From Kwoniella bestiolae CBS 10118 (taxonomy: Eukaryota; Basidiomycota; Tremellomycetes; Tremellales; Cryptococcaceae), in the NCBI RefSeq assembly GCF_000512585.2, contig NC_089246.1, positions 1,798,001-1,862,000 on the forward strand: a stretch of 64,000 nucleotides of DNA, in the 5' to 3' direction. Numbering within the stretch: position 1 is the stretch's first letter; each line of letters opens with the position of its first letter. A program made the position numbers and the translations under genes. Positions 23,258-35,058 of this stretch are shown piece after piece. The notes beneath the pieces were generated by a model that was not told where the DNA came from, searched no databases, and saw only the letters and a list, made by a program, of their open reading frames with translations.

Positions 23258-25393
23258 ATGAGGGACAACGGCAAAGAAGCCGTAAGGCTGTGCGAGCACA
23301 TCGTAAGACAGGCATTCGGAGATGTGGTCTGTGTAAGTTCACCTCTCCCCGCCTTTTCTTGCCTCGCCTCATTCGCTGCTGATCGAGTACACCCTGTGCT
23401 ACATAGAGGGTAGCCTCAACACTGCTGAACCGAGGAAGACTCCCCTTATCTACAATATCGAGATTATCAGCCCTGCCCCGACCGACCACTTCCGCAGCAT
23501 TGATCATACTGATCCAACATGACTTGGTGCAAAGTAATGGCGCGTCATACAAAGATACAGGCGATGAAGAGCAATACGAGTTTGACACCATGACCTGTCT
23601 GCTGAGGCTACGATGGGGCAAGATATTGGCTATAACCCATCAGAACTATGATGATATCGTATGTTCACTCTCCAGTATCCTGTCTCTTTACATCTTCTGA
23701 AAGATCACGCTGATATCCGTTGATATGATACAGGCTCTCGAAGTAGTCAGAACACTGATGGTATATGGGAAATTGAACGTACCTGATATCATCAATGCTT
23801 GTGGAGGGCTAAGCGATGCTATGCGTGAGCTTCCTTCACGCCGCTCTTGTCTCGGTCTGATCAGCTAATATAAGAAAACAGGCGCCGACATCGTCAATAA
23901 CGCTATTATCGCTTTGGTCAGAGCACAGTTCATACGGCCTACTTCGCCGGAGTTGCACATCCTAGAATCTGACCAGATATTAAGGCGGTACAATGTGAGT
24001 ATCCCAGTCCGTTTTCCCCACCCCACACACTGTTCCCAGGCTGCCTTATCTCCACGAATACAATGGACTAAGCTGACGATACACTCTCTTTCCACCGCAG
24101 AAACACCGAGAAGAAATGAGGATCAAAAAGGGCACATCGATGTTGACACCGAACGATATCGAGCACTGTGAGAAGAACGCGCAATACGAGATAATCCAAG
24201 AACGAGAGAATCTCCAAGATATACGGCGGGTGTTGATCGAAAGACCAAGGATAGATAAAGATAAATCGAAGAAGCGTGGCAAGGGAAGACAGTTTGGTGG
24301 AGGGGGTGGAGAAGAATTTGAATATTCCTTAAAACAGGATATCCACTTGAGGATCAACTACGACCGATATGGCATAATGATCCGGAACGAGTTGATCGTC
24401 AAAGCCGCCGAGGAGAGGTGGAACAAAGCCTTCGGGATAGTCATGAAAGCCATACTTCAATCTGCTTTAAGGGAAGAAAGTAGGCTGAATGAAGAACGGA
24501 CAAACGATAGTATAGGGATCAACGATATTGTCAGTCTGATCCCTACGGAGGATTACAAATACCTCACGGCGGGGTTGATGGCCTCTTCGAAATCTACTAT
24601 ACCCGACATTGTGCGGCATTACCTCAGTATTCTTTCTGGAGAAGATGGGTTCTCATTGACGGGGAACAACGGGAATTTCTTGAGAAAGGATAATGGGACG
24701 AATCCTGGATATATTGTGGAATTCGAGTTGATATGCAGGAGGTTGAAGCAGAATTTGATGTATCAGTTGGTGAGGGAACGATTGGGTGATAAAGCCGCGA
24801 GGGTGCTGGCGGTGGTTAATAGGAGTAGCAAGGCCTTTGAGACTACGGTGGGTGCCTTCTCTTGTCATCCTCTGTACTCTTGATCTGAGGGGCCTGCAGG
24901 TGTAAGCCGAATGTCCGACACGATCATTAATTGAGCGTGTGCTGCTTGACCACAGGTCCGAGATTGCGCGATGATCCCCCTCAAAGACGCCCGCAGCCAC
25001 CTCGCCGACCTTCAGCGTCTCTCCCTCGTAGAGACCCAAGAGGTCCCCAAAACAGCCTCGAAATCGCGTATGGGTCTACCCCCCTCGGCAGAATATCACC
25101 TCTGGGCAATGGACGAGCCTCGCGCGTATGGTGTACTGCTCACCAACGTGTACAAAACTCTAGGAAACATCTTACAGAGGAAGGCAAAGGAGATAGAGGA
25201 TAAACAGATCGTCCTGGCCCGGGAAAGTAGGGTGGAGAATCTGGAGGGGGGTAGACAGCTTTTGCAGTCCAAGGATCAAGATGATTTGTTGGAATTGGAT
25301 GATTATTTGAGGAAATTGACGTTGGCTGAGACGAGGGCGGAGATTAGCGTTTGTATATTGAGGGATCTTCCGGGTTCACCGGGGCAAAAGTGA
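23258..25393 (+). CDS. RPC82: RNA polymerase III subunit RPC3 (C82)
   Basis: Six exons: 23258..23332, 23407..23658, 23734..23824, 23882..23994, 24101..24847, 24956..25393; 571 aa. C82 belongs to the pol III-specific C82-C34-C31 subcomplex needed for open complex formation at tRNA and 5S genes. The start (EAVRLCEHIVRQAFGDVVCR, then VASTLLNRGRLPLSTISRLS) is the first winged helix of the RPC82 family. Further winged-helix blocks follow, such as ALIILIQHDLV, INYDRYGIMIRNELIVKAA and IVRHYLSIL. The family end is recognisable (MIPLKDARSHLADLQRL, VYKTLGNILQRKAKEI). The size is close to yeast C82 (654 aa), a little shorter. Confidence 0.88.
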
Positions 25394-25627
25394 GTAGACT
25401 ATTGATCGAAACACCACGTTTTCACGTTGTATATTGGAGATTCAGCTGATGGATTGTTGATTTAGAATTTGATATAAGATATGTAATAACGATCTTTACT
25501 CTTTTACGATATCATCCATCATGCAATATAATCATGGTGAAAGCGTACTCATCTACAATGGTTATATGAACGAGACACTGATACAGGACAAGTCGAATTA
25601 CGATGCTCACTTGGTCCAACCACAGTG

Positions 25628-26952
25628 TCACCACCAATCGGCATCTCTAGCAGTAGCAGTAGCATGTACCACGCACTTCCAAACCCTTCTCTTACTTTTC
25701 CATTCTTTGCTGTAATTCCACCAAACCCACACATCCTTCATATCGCAATCATATTCCCTCTTTTCTTCCCCTCCTGCTTCATGGTCGCTACCACTTCCCT
25801 CCGAGTGAAGGCTCAGCTTCTGATTATTCCTCATAACGCTCTCAATAACGGTATTCACAGGCTGATCAAACTCCTCCCCAAGGCTCTCCCACAATTGCAA
25901 AGCTGATCCAACTCCCGTAGGATTCGCCCTCCAGCGCTGTAATAATCCGTTCCTGTACACCTTGACAGAGTCGACAACGAGTAACCTCCAGATATGACTG
26001 GGCAGCGGGAAGTGATACGTTGTGGAACAGGTTTGAGAGAAGGAGAGGAAGGATGATATGCTTTGGGAGTAGAGGAACGGGGTGAATTTGGATTTGTCCC
26101 CTTCTCCCCCTCCTGCAGAAGAGGAAGGGGAAGGACCAGGGGGATCGTCAAGGATGGATTCGATTATGCGTGTTAGTATTGGTGTAGGGAGGGCAAATAA
26201 TCTGGATGATTGGATTGATCTATCCCTGTCAACTGGTGTTGAGTGGGTGTATCGAGATACAGGGGGTGGAATGGATATAGGTGAGATTAGATCGTCCTAC
26301 ACCCCATCCATCCCAACCAAATCAATATTCAGTGTCTCCCATATGAAATGAAATGATGATCTTGTGCAGGACCAACCTTCATCAAATGATCCCCCGTCCT
26401 AGCAAACCTAGCCCTCTGATCCCACATCCCACCCCAATATCCAGGCATCATAACCATCGCATTTCTCTCTCCTTGTCTCCCCACCAATCCCTCTGGAACA
26501 GCAAATGCCTTCTCTTTATCTTTGATATCCAAGCTGGACCAGGGGAAATACCCCGTCCATTTGGGTAATGACCAATTGAGGAGGACTTTCTCCTCGTGTG
26601 TACGGGTGTTGGAATATGTCCGGTGTGTTGTCCTTAAGATTAGGGAGAGACAGTACGCGTGGATTGGTATACTTCTACGAGGAGCCTCCTCCTTCACATT
26701 ATGAGGTTGAATGGACGGGGTGTCGGTGATCAGTGGAAGAGGGAGGGAAGAAGGTTCAAGGGACTGGAATAGGAAGGGTATAGGATTGGTCAGGCCGGTG
26801 GAGACGCGGAGACAGTACCATGCTGATAACCATTCTTCAGGGTTGTATGATGGTTCTATCCCACCCGCCAAGGAGGAAGGGACTGGGAGGGGTAGACGAG
26901 GAAGGAGACATGGTGAGGAACAGATGGAGCAGTATAACGGCGGGGTCAACAT
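25628..26952 (-). CDS. F-box-like protein, unrecognised
   Basis: Two exons: 26377..26952 and 25628..26296, joined in phase 0; 414 aa. The N-terminus has a CSIC-type cysteine pair (LYCSICSSPC) and then a segment with Trp and Tyr (NPEEWLSAWYCLRVSTGL) that recalls the start of many basidiomycete F-box proteins. In the second exon, LFALPTPILTRIIESILDD, a Ser/Gly-rich loop and FLSFSQTC...HIWRLLVVDSVKV have the layout of an F-box (two helices, then W-x-x-L). If correct it would bind Skp1 and recruit substrates to an SCF ligase; this is inference. The C-terminus is Trp-rich (DVWVWWNYSKEWKSKRRVW). The overlapping antisense ORFs are shadows. Confidence 0.6.
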
Positions 26953-28098
26953 GGTCTGTATAGATCTTGGTCCATCTATTTTTTTCTCGTGTTTATTGTC
27001 TATTGCGTCGCTTTGATGCTCTGTACGGCTGGCTACTTCCTAAAGACTTTCGGGTGCAGCTTTCACTTGAACCGAATCTTATAGAGAGTAATATCAGAAA
27101 TCAAAATCAGTACATTCCGCACACCCGCTCTTGATAATTACACACACGGACAGAACAATCAGAATGAACGGTTAGTGACCCGTCCCGTCAGAAAACACCA
27201 AAGCAAAGTTTGAACAAAGGATATGGGTTTCAGAGAAGGGATGAACACTCCTTTCAGTGCTCGTCTTCGTCTCCGGCCCTTCCTTTGAGATTCTCTCCTC
27301 ATTTTGATGCTGATGATCAACCAGGAGTCTAGATCAGTGTAAGGAAGGTACCGATGAGAGCATGTCGATCGTCATCGTCCTGGTGCTGTAAGGAGGGGAT
27401 GTTGGACGAGCCATGTTGGGGATAAGATTCGAACCCGTTGTTGGGAGTTGATGGACTTTGTGCAACCTCCTGCCCAATGCCATTTTGAGTATCCCCTCTA
27501 TGTTCACTGTTGCTTGGTCATTGTTGAGCAGCGATTCTAGTACGACGAAGAAGGCTCAAGTCGATGAGAGGCTTCACAATACAAGTAGTATAGGTTACAA
27601 TAGTGAGGACACAAGAGCAAGAGAGACGCCCCAACTTACTCGGATAAACTCCTAAACCCCACCCCATCTTGGTTTCCCGGCGGCTTGTATCCATACTTGT
27701 ATCCCCTTTTTTCACATGGGGCGCAAGAATGACGTCAGATGCCATCAAAGCAGTGGATTTGTTTCCATCTCATTCCATTAAATGCTGGAAGCGAACCTCC
27801 CAAAGTCCCACTAGGACATGCATATAGCTCAAGGGGCATCACACCAGCAGAATATGACATGTGCGTGGGCTAGGGGTGACACTTAGTATTATGTGATTAT
27901 GCGATCATAGTTGGCACCCATAATCTTATAGATCCGATCCGAAACGTACTACAAAGCTACTCGTGCAGGCAAAGTTTTCATAAGATAGGTTTCCTTGTGC
28001 TTTCTTTCTTTCTGCCTTTTCATTTCTCATATCTTATCTGCATACACAAGTTGTACACACATATACAAGCAAACATCCACGCATAAAAACAACACACA
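26953..28098. other. Divergent intergenic region (1.1 kb)
   Basis: This is upstream DNA of the F-box-like gene (-) and the SDR gene (+). Short ORFs at 27458..27748 lack family likeness and splice support. The plus strand before 28099 ends in a CA-rich stretch without G, typical of a fungal 5' leader. Confidence 0.5.
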
Positions 28099-29530
28099 AT
28101 GGCATCTCAAACCACATCAAGCAAAACAGTCTTCTTCACAGGAGCAACAGGCTACATCGGCGGATCAGTCCTCGAAGCCATCCTCAACTCCCCCCAACCT
28201 CCCAAGTCTGTAACCCTCCTCATAAGGGACCAAGCGAAATCGCAAGGATTCGAATCATTGCAAACCGCCAAAAAGGCAAACGTCCAGATCAAAACCTTGA
28301 TTGGATCTTTGGAAGATCTCGATAAGATCACTCAGGCCGCTGCTGAGCATGACGTTACTATCCATACGGCCGACGCAGACAACTTGGATGGTGTCAAGGC
28401 TATCATCAAGGGTCAGAAGATCAGGAAGGAAAAGACTGGACATAGACCTCTGTTGATTGAGACGTCCGGTACGGGTGTGTTGGTCGATAATGCTAAGGGT
28501 GCTTATCCAAATGACATTGTGAGTGAAGTCTCATATCGTCTTCGGAGACTTCATCGTTGTCCTTTTCTATCAGTTCATGTCTGTATATTATTTCCATCCC
28601 ATTCACGTCGCTCGCCATAGATTTTGGTCCATAGCAGTTGGTTGAATCATTGCTAATTTGTATGACCATCCACCACAGATCTACACCGACCTCAACCCCA
28701 CCCCAGCTACCAAAGACGTCCCCGCCCTACTGTCCATGACCGAACTCGCTCCCACCGCTCCACACAGAAACGTCGACTTGGAGATCATCGCGGCCGACAA
28801 AGCCGGTATCAACAAGTCTTACATCATCTTACCTTCCACTATCTGGGGTAAAGGTGTTGGTGAAGTCTTCGATGCGGGTTTGAGCAACACGTTCTCAGAT
28901 CAGATCCCTACGTTGATCAAAGCTGGTTTGGACAGAGGAAGAGCCGGTATGGTTGGTGAGGGTGAGTAGACTTCTCCTGCTAGCTTCCATTTCTTACACC
29001 TTATCACATGCTGTCAGCTTTTATCCTATCCTATCATCAATCTTGTCCGTAACTTTGCTGAACCAATGCTGATTCTCCGCTTTCTATTGACAATAGGTAA
29101 AAACATCTGGCCCCACGTAAAAATCACCGACCTCGCCTCGCTCTACGAACTCGTATGGACCAAAGCGACCCAACCCAACCCTACCATAGGCCACGGTCCC
29201 TCAGGATACTACTTCGGTATCTCAGGCGAATACACCTTGTTCGGAGCTACCTCAAGGATCGGTCAGGCGTTGGTCAAGAACAAGTTGATCCAATCGACCG
29301 AAACTACTCCTACTACATTTACCGAAGAGGATTTGAAAAAGTACTACGGCGGCTCAACATACATGGGTACCAACTCGCGAGGAGTGGCTGACCGATCGAA
29401 ATCTATTGGATGGAAACCCAAGTACACTGAGCAGAAGGACCTCTACGATCACATTGACAGAGAGGTGGTGAGGGTTCAGAAGGAGTTTGGGAATGAGTGG
29501 AAGGTTGAGAAGTTCACTTCTGCTTATTAG
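28099..29530 (+). CDS. Extended SDR / NmrA-like NAD(P)-binding reductase or epimerase
   Basis: Three exons: 28099..28518, 28679..28961, 29097..29530; 378 aa. The N-terminus is a classic Rossmann nucleotide site (VFFTGATGYIGGSVLEAIL). LLIRD with an Arg after the second strand suggests NADP(H) preference. Further marks are NVQIKTLIGSLEDLDKI, VTIHTADADN, LLIETSGTGVLV and the substrate-loop-like YIILPSTIWGKGVGE. The C-terminal part (PHVKITDLASLYELVW) matches fungal proteins annotated as nucleoside-diphosphate-sugar epimerase or NAD-dependent epimerase of unknown substrate. A canonical YxxxK pair is not evident. It stands alone with no functional partner next to it. Confidence 0.8.
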
Positions 29531-30270
29531 GTCAATTGACATAGGAACCCGAATGAATTGAGATGTAGTCTTAGGAAGTACTTTACAGTCAGTAGATAAA
29601 CAAAATCCTGTAGCGAATGAAGAATGCATTTATAGCAGTCACATCTGTCCATCAGCGGGAGCTCGCAGGCATTTCAAGATAAAGATGAATGGCTGAAGAC
29701 TTGGTCTCATATACATCTACCAGACATCGATTGAACCTGTTTGAGTAAAGGGAGAGGGACCGGAGCGGACATATAGCCTTGAATAGTCATGGAACACTCA
29801 CTTGGCCGATACCGTAAGCCATATGCCGCCCTTCTGACAGACCAAGGCTATCGCTCTCTTTCTGTAAGATCATGTGGGAATGTTAGCAAGGTATCTGAAC
29901 GCCAGGAGTCTCCACGCAGTTGAAATCGTTTTGCTAACAGGATGAGTAAGATTGCCGCGTTTGAGCTCAAGGGGTATGGGAAGGTATAGTATCGTATATG
30001 ACCACTTGAACGTGGTGGACTGTAGACCTATATACGCTCAAACGTGTCGCTCGTGCACCAGGAGGATAATCATCATGCATCATAGTGACAGAGATACTAT
30101 CAAACAAAATTGAAGCGATCTCTAGAATGCACGGAGAGCGGGGCAACTAAGAGATCGATTAAATGGACAGTAGTGGTAAAGCAGCAGACAACATGCCCAT
30201 GCGTGTGTAGATAAAGTACATCCCCACAAGGGAACTATCTCAATACGCCTAGACCTGTTGAGCGATCAGA
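29531..30270. other. Intergenic region
   Basis: This is convergent space between the SDR gene (+) and the 187-aa orphan gene (-). Nothing coding, repetitive or RNA-like is seen. Confidence 0.5.
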
Positions 30271-30834
30271 TCATTTCTCATCTGTTGCAGCCCCCTCAGA
30301 ACCCTTGCCCTCCGGGTTGGTATCAAGCTCAGCGTTGGTTTGAGCAGTCCCTACTGATAAATTCAAGGATTTTTGCCTGTGATGAGCGATTATTTCTGCA
30401 TCGTACAGCTCAGGAGCGCCCAAGGATTGCGCTTGGCGATTCATTAGCTGCATCTCGTCGGCTAATCTTGAGTGCTCTTCAAGACTAATTCCTTCATCTT
30501 CGGACTGCTCCCATGCGGACAGAATCGAAGCTATGTGCCCTCCGATATCCTGAGCGGATGTGCCTGCGAGAATGGTCCAAAGCCGGCTGTTCAAGCTCGA
30601 CATACAAGAACGATCTCGACGGTCAAGAGCAGGGGTCCGCACTCGAGCTTCCTTCGGTTCAGACTTGTAACGTTCTAACTTCGAACGAATTTCCGGATCC
30701 AGTCTTTTCTCAAATTCTCTGTTAGCCGTCTCCCAGTCCTGGTCTTCGTCTTCGAGGGATGTAGCTCCAGAGACGGCAAAATTTGAAAGTGATGATGACG
30801 GTACGGACATGTTGGGTAGCTGTTCAGCTGGCAT
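30271..30834 (-). CDS. Orphan 187-aa hydrophilic protein
   Basis: This is a single open frame from ATG 30834 to TAA 30271. The protein is acidic and hydrophilic with a Ser-rich start. A mixed-charge region (DWETANREFEKRLDPEIRSK) precedes a predicted helical C-terminal half (IASILSAWEQSEDEGISLEE, HSRLADEMQLMNRQAQSLG). No known domain is recognised. The helical segment recurs in altered form 750 bp downstream on the same strand at 31584..31754, so this is one member of a small local family. Confidence 0.55.
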   Translation of the reverse strand: MPAEQLPNMSVPSSSLSNFAVSGATSLEDEDQDWETANREFEKRLDPEIRSKLERYKSEPKEARVRTPALDRRDRSCMSSLNSRLWTILAGTSAQDIGGHIASILSAWEQSEDEGISLEEHSRLADEMQLMNRQAQSLGAPELYDAEIIAHHRQKSLNLSVGTAQTNAELDTNPEGKGSEGAATDEK

Positions 30835-31583
30835 CTAGGATGTGTTATGTGATAGAGCTTTAGTCGAAGTCGATAAGTAAGTGTATGATGAAGGACGGAC
30901 GGACGATGGACTAGCGATTTATCTGACCTTATTATACCTTTGCCCACCTCCATGATATACATGACTCGAAAAGCAGAAAAACTGGAACAAAGGATCAGCA
31001 GCATGAACATTTGCAATATCTCATCAAAGGAGGAGGACAACCTCCAAAGAGAAGTCAAGTGTTATGCAAGTCCAGACCTCTCGAGAGCATCATCCTATTA
31101 CACCTTGAAGCCCAGCAGCTCCTGTTGACGTCAACAAAAGGTTCTGAACGTCCTGCGACGCAGAATGTCAGGGGTTGACCAAAAGATGGGCCCAAAACTC
31201 GGTCTTAAGTACGTCATCATCGTTATTGGCCTGTAATTCCTCAACACTCTACTGTTCTATGCTAATTTTATGTTATCGTCCGCACATGCCCCTCAGAGGT
31301 TTGGGCTACTCGGACACTCACTTTGACCTCTCTGTCAGTTGTGTTGTCTTCGTTTCTTTTTGACTCAGCCTCATCATAGCTTCTAACAGCTGTTGAGAAA
31401 GTGTAAGCATATAGGAAAAAGAATCCTCGTCGAGTTGGAGGGATGCATGTGCCCATCATATATAAGCCGTTATAGCAATGATCTCATAACTTCTGTTGCG
31501 TACAATACGTCACGGCCTGGATCAACCACTTATACTCACATTGTGGAGTTGATGGACCTTGAATAAATGCCCAATTGGGCTTT
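30835..31583. other. Intergenic region
   Basis: This is upstream DNA of the 187-aa gene. No gene is supported. Confidence 0.45.
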
Positions 31584-31754
31584 TCATATGTGCGAGTCAA
31601 TCAGTTTCTTCGAGTACACCTCGCAATCGATGTCGGGTACGCCCAATGTCCGAGAAAATGTTTCCATCTGTTCGTTTTTGATCTGCATTTCATTTGCGAG
31701 TCGCAGGTGCTCCTCAGGACTGGTGATTTTGTCTTGAAGCTCTTCCCAGTCCAT
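31584..31754 (-). pseudogene. Decayed or alternatively spliced relative of the 30271..30834 gene
   Basis: The minus strand reads MDWEELQDKITSPEEHLRLA, then NEMQIKNEQMETFS and a stop. It lines up with AWEQSEDEGISLEEHSRLA/DEMQLMNRQAQSLG of the neighbour (EEH-RLA-EMQ shared, similar spacing). The same frame continues upstream to about 31845 (DIWNQLTHQSTM) but is cut by a TGA just before the ATG. That stop is either a lesion or lies in an unrecognised intron. No promoter or other exon can be assigned. Confidence 0.4.
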
Positions 31755-32602
31755 CGCATATCAGTATACGAGATCACACCGGTCGTTCACCCCGGATCTC
31801 ATAGTGCTCTGGTGTGTCAGCTGATTCCATATGTCGAAGTCTCTGGAATCCTTTAGTTAGTCAAGAGCCGGTGTCACCGATGGCGAGGTGTTGGCTGACG
31901 TAGCTGCGGCAATTGCACTCGCTTATTGTAATGGGGTGGGCATGTTGTGCTGATGACTGGATAAAGTATCTGTATATAGTGCTACAGAGCGAAGTGGCTG
32001 TAGTGCTTCCTAGACAGATAAGGGGTGATGAAGTGAGAAATTTGTATAATGGGCTTATGGACAGGTCGAGGGGAGAAGACTTGACAATCGACCCCTTTAA
32101 ACTTATGAGTTGAATGGTATATCACGCCTCGACGGTTGAGAATGAAACGACTCGACTGAAAACGAAGACCAGCTGCAGAGATATTGCAAATTCCCACTCA
32201 AAGGTTGAGTTCAGCCGACAAAGCAGCTCCAAAACACATAACAAGTCGAGTCGAGTCGAAACTCGTTTTAGCGTTCGAGTTCCGTGAGCTATGTAGGTCC
32301 AATCCAAAGGTCGCTCACATGTAAAACACCAAAGTGATGCATGAGAATCGATGCAGTCAAAGATCGGTGTTGACATGCCTCTGCTTTCTCACTGTTACGA
32401 TGTGGCGCTTCTCAAAGACCAGGAGCACGCAAGGTGGGGGATCCGTGCTCTCTCAATCGATCTGAACCTAGACCGATTGTACAAGCATGGAGAGGTCTCA
32501 CAGGAATAGGCATGCATAAACACTTCGACCTACAATGCTACTCCATGACTGAGCGTAATAGATGATGGGATCTACTGTGGTTATCTGGGCTGACAAATCC
32601 AT
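31755..32602. other. Intergenic region
   Basis: This stretch contains the upstream remnant of the decayed relative (to about 31845). Near 32145-32270 there is a loose inverted motif GAGTCGAGTCG/CGACTCGACT. No other gene is supported. Confidence 0.4.
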
Positions 32603-33036
32603 CTACGCTGCCTCAGTGATTGTATACAAGCGTTGCTTTTCAGGAGGTAATAGCATGAACTCGTCCCAAAGTGACGATTCACACTCGATCGGATATTGCT
32701 CCGAAAGACCATCTTGACGAGAAACTGTGATTCCCCGGAAGCTCCGGCCGTGAATTTCCTCTCTAAGAGCTTGAGAGGAGTCGGCATACTCATAAGCAGA
32801 CATGATACAGAAGAGATCGTCTCTCTGATGGTTCCTCTGTCAGCGTGTGATATCGCGACAAATGGCCACTTCGTGGCGTCGTGACCTTTACTCACGCAAG
32901 GATCGCGACAGACGAAACTGTTATCAGTATCTGGAAACGAATTTTTGCATCCCCTTTCATCGCCATGTTCTGGTCGTCTGCACATGCACATTTCAGTTGA
33001 ATCAAGTGAGCTGACGGAATCGGATTGAGTTGGCAT
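32603..33036 (-). CDS. Small Cys-rich orphan protein
   Basis: Two exons: 32896..33036 and 32603..32824, with a perfect GTGAGT donor, CAG acceptor and a 71-nt intron in phase 0; 120 aa. The first half has clustered cysteines (MCMCRRPEHGDERGCKNSF, FVCRDPCRDDLFC), which could bind a metal. There is no signal peptide, so it is probably intracellular. The second half (SAYEYADSSQALREEIHGRS, SLWDEFMLLPPEKQRLY) is amphipathic. I do not recognise it. The clean splice phase supports a real gene. Confidence 0.5.
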
Positions 33037-34131
33037 GGTAATCGATGAAGGAGTCGTTTATGATCGGGTGATTAAGCGATACTGTTTGAGAAATAATCAT
33101 GGACAGAACACAATATCTTTCTGTCAAGGGGAACTCACTCCTCTATATGTGTGTCTCTGTACAAATGCCATTTCAGTCCTTTTCCGAGGACATCGGACAA
33201 GAAGAAGACCTCTCCTTCCTGCCCAGGAATACCCTTTGTATAGCCTCAAACCCCCTGATAGACACAGGATCTGTTCGAGTCGACATCACTTCTGTTTGGA
33301 ATTTACGTCATGCCTTTCTAGTCTCAAACCACTCCTGAAGCTGCATTTTGGTCCGTGCTGCAAGCCCCATGTACGTAGATCTAGATCGAGCCTTTCATGA
33401 ATGCATCCAAACGGTAATCGGTAGTCACGCTTTCTTGTCACTGAAGATGATTGCTGTTGGTTGATACAACCGCCAACCACATGAGGTCCGCCTCGACGCA
33501 TGCACAATCCCAGCCCCCATATCATAAAGCAATGAGTGTCTGCATCCATGATCGACCTTCCGACATGATTGAAGATTTTCAGCCCATCGTTCAACCCCTC
33601 TTGCTATTCACTTCTGACTTCTGACTAGAAGTGACTCCAAATCTGCCCAATCCTGTTCATCAGGTTTCACAATCACCATCCCTTACGATTGTCTTACAGC
33701 TGCTCGCCACTGGTCCCCCCACTATGTGGGGTTATGCGTCCATGAACACAGAGGACCAAAAGCACATCGTATGATATATGTCTTCAGGCTACATCCATAT
33801 GTTGTCGAACAGCGGAACACGAGTGGCGATCATTTAACACTCCGAATGCTGAAACTGAAGAAACGTTATCATGTACGAGTCAGTCCATTGATGAACACCT
33901 TTCATCATCTGTCTGAAAAGAAAGGGGGCCGTATTGAGCAGAGTCGTACTCTTGTCTTTCAGATGATACTTAAATGTATAAATGGGACACAGTGGGCAGC
34001 TTTGAGTCGACTCTACTTTTCCCGCTGAATCAAAGCACCAAAATCTGTATTGTATCCACATTCGAAAGCTTCACATTAATTACCATCACGTTCACGTTCG
34101 ATCGTTCCAAACTCACAGGATACCACCTCCA
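33037..34131. other. Intergenic region (1.1 kb)
   Basis: This is divergent space between the small Cys-rich gene (-) and the orphan gene at 34132 (+). Open frames at 33035..33400 and 33286..33594 have irregular composition and no splice support. Confidence 0.45.
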
Positions 34132-34626
34132 ATGTCATCTAAATATCTCGGACGATACAACCCAATCAGCGATGGTCATGATAGGCAAAGCGGTTTCGAC
34201 AATTTCTTATCTACATCTACGAACCCCCTGGGAGAAACTGAAGATGACGAGACGCGTACCGACCTTTCCCACACGAGGCGAGGTACATGGACTACTGTAA
34301 AGTCGTTTTTGCATCGAAAAACGCAAGGCGCTGTATCATGGATGCGACAATCGATTGAGACATTGGGTTCAGTCCTGGATATCAATCGTGAGGAGTTGGA
34401 AAAAGTACTCAATCCATCAGAGTGGGAGTGTGATTTCGCATCGGGAGTGGAAGAGAATTCCACATCATGTATGGAAGTCACCCAAGTTCGTCAGGGTGGA
34501 TTTTTGAAGTCTGCTGTCAATCCCGCTGATGCATCGGCCAGAACAACTGGTTGGGAGCTCGGGGGTGTGGGAGTATCGAACCTCGTCAAGCGGACGTCGG
34601 AAGCTAAGAAGGAATGGGATATATAG
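34132..34626 (+). CDS. Orphan single-exon protein (164 aa)
   Basis: ATG at 34132 opens an uninterrupted frame to TAG 34626. The protein is hydrophilic, with an Asp/Thr/Ser-rich N-terminus and a basic amphipathic middle (TTVKSFLHRKTQGAVSWMRQ). A helix-forming stretch follows (IETLGSVLDINREELEKVL) with a Gly/Ser-rich end. No known domain is seen. Codon use looks like the neighbouring genes. It lacks introns, as does the next gene at 35059, unlike nearly all conserved genes here. Confidence 0.5.
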   Translation: MSSKYLGRYNPISDGHDRQSGFDNFLSTSTNPLGETEDDETRTDLSHTRRGTWTTVKSFLHRKTQGAVSWMRQSIETLGSVLDINREELEKVLNPSEWECDFASGVEENSTSCMEVTQVRQGGFLKSAVNPADASARTTGWELGGVGVSNLVKRTSEAKKEWDI

Positions 34627-35058
34627 ATCATCGTATAGGGATGATGCAAGTTCGATTTCGCCCTCGCAGGCTTTGGTCCTATTTGATTCTGCTCCCTATA
34701 GATTGCGTGTCCTTCTTGAGTGTTCTAGGATATGCTAACAATGCACGCAGGTGCAGAAGGACTATCGAAAGAATTGGTCGTTTTCGGAGCGGTTTCAGTA
34801 ATTACATGTGACCATCCATGCCTGTCAGCTATCTTTGGTCCCTTCACAGACCAATCCTCCTAGCCAGGTGTGTGTCATAGTCCGTACTTTTTTGCACACT
34901 TCCCACGACGGAAGTGACGTAGTATAAAGGATAAACCGCATTGAGGCTCCGACCGCGACCGTCCCATATGTATGTGTATATGTATACAAGTCGCACTCGT
35001 CGTTAATTCAGCACTATTTTCTTCAGATTAGAAATCAAAAGTTCCGTGCACTTTCATC
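34627..35058. other. Intergenic region with promoter of the 35059 gene
   Basis: This is upstream DNA of the next orphan gene. It contains the TATA box at 34923-34930. Confidence 0.5.
34923..34930 (+). promoter_or_regulatory. TATA box of the 35059 gene
   Basis: TATAAAGG stands 129-136 bp before the ATG, with CRE-like TGACGT a few bases upstream of it (about 34915). Confidence 0.45.

Noticed and set aside
27410..27440. GGGTTCGAATC on the minus strand, like a tRNA B box
   Set aside because: The flanking bases do not pair as a T-stem, and no A box or acceptor stem is found at the right distance.
32145..32270. GAGTCGAGTCG/CGACTCGACT inverted motif as a possible mobile-element end
   Set aside because: The arms are short and imperfect, and there is no transposase, target duplication or second copy.
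33286..33594. 102-codon minus-strand frame in the orphan island
   Set aside because: No start context, no supported splicing and no similarity to neighbours.
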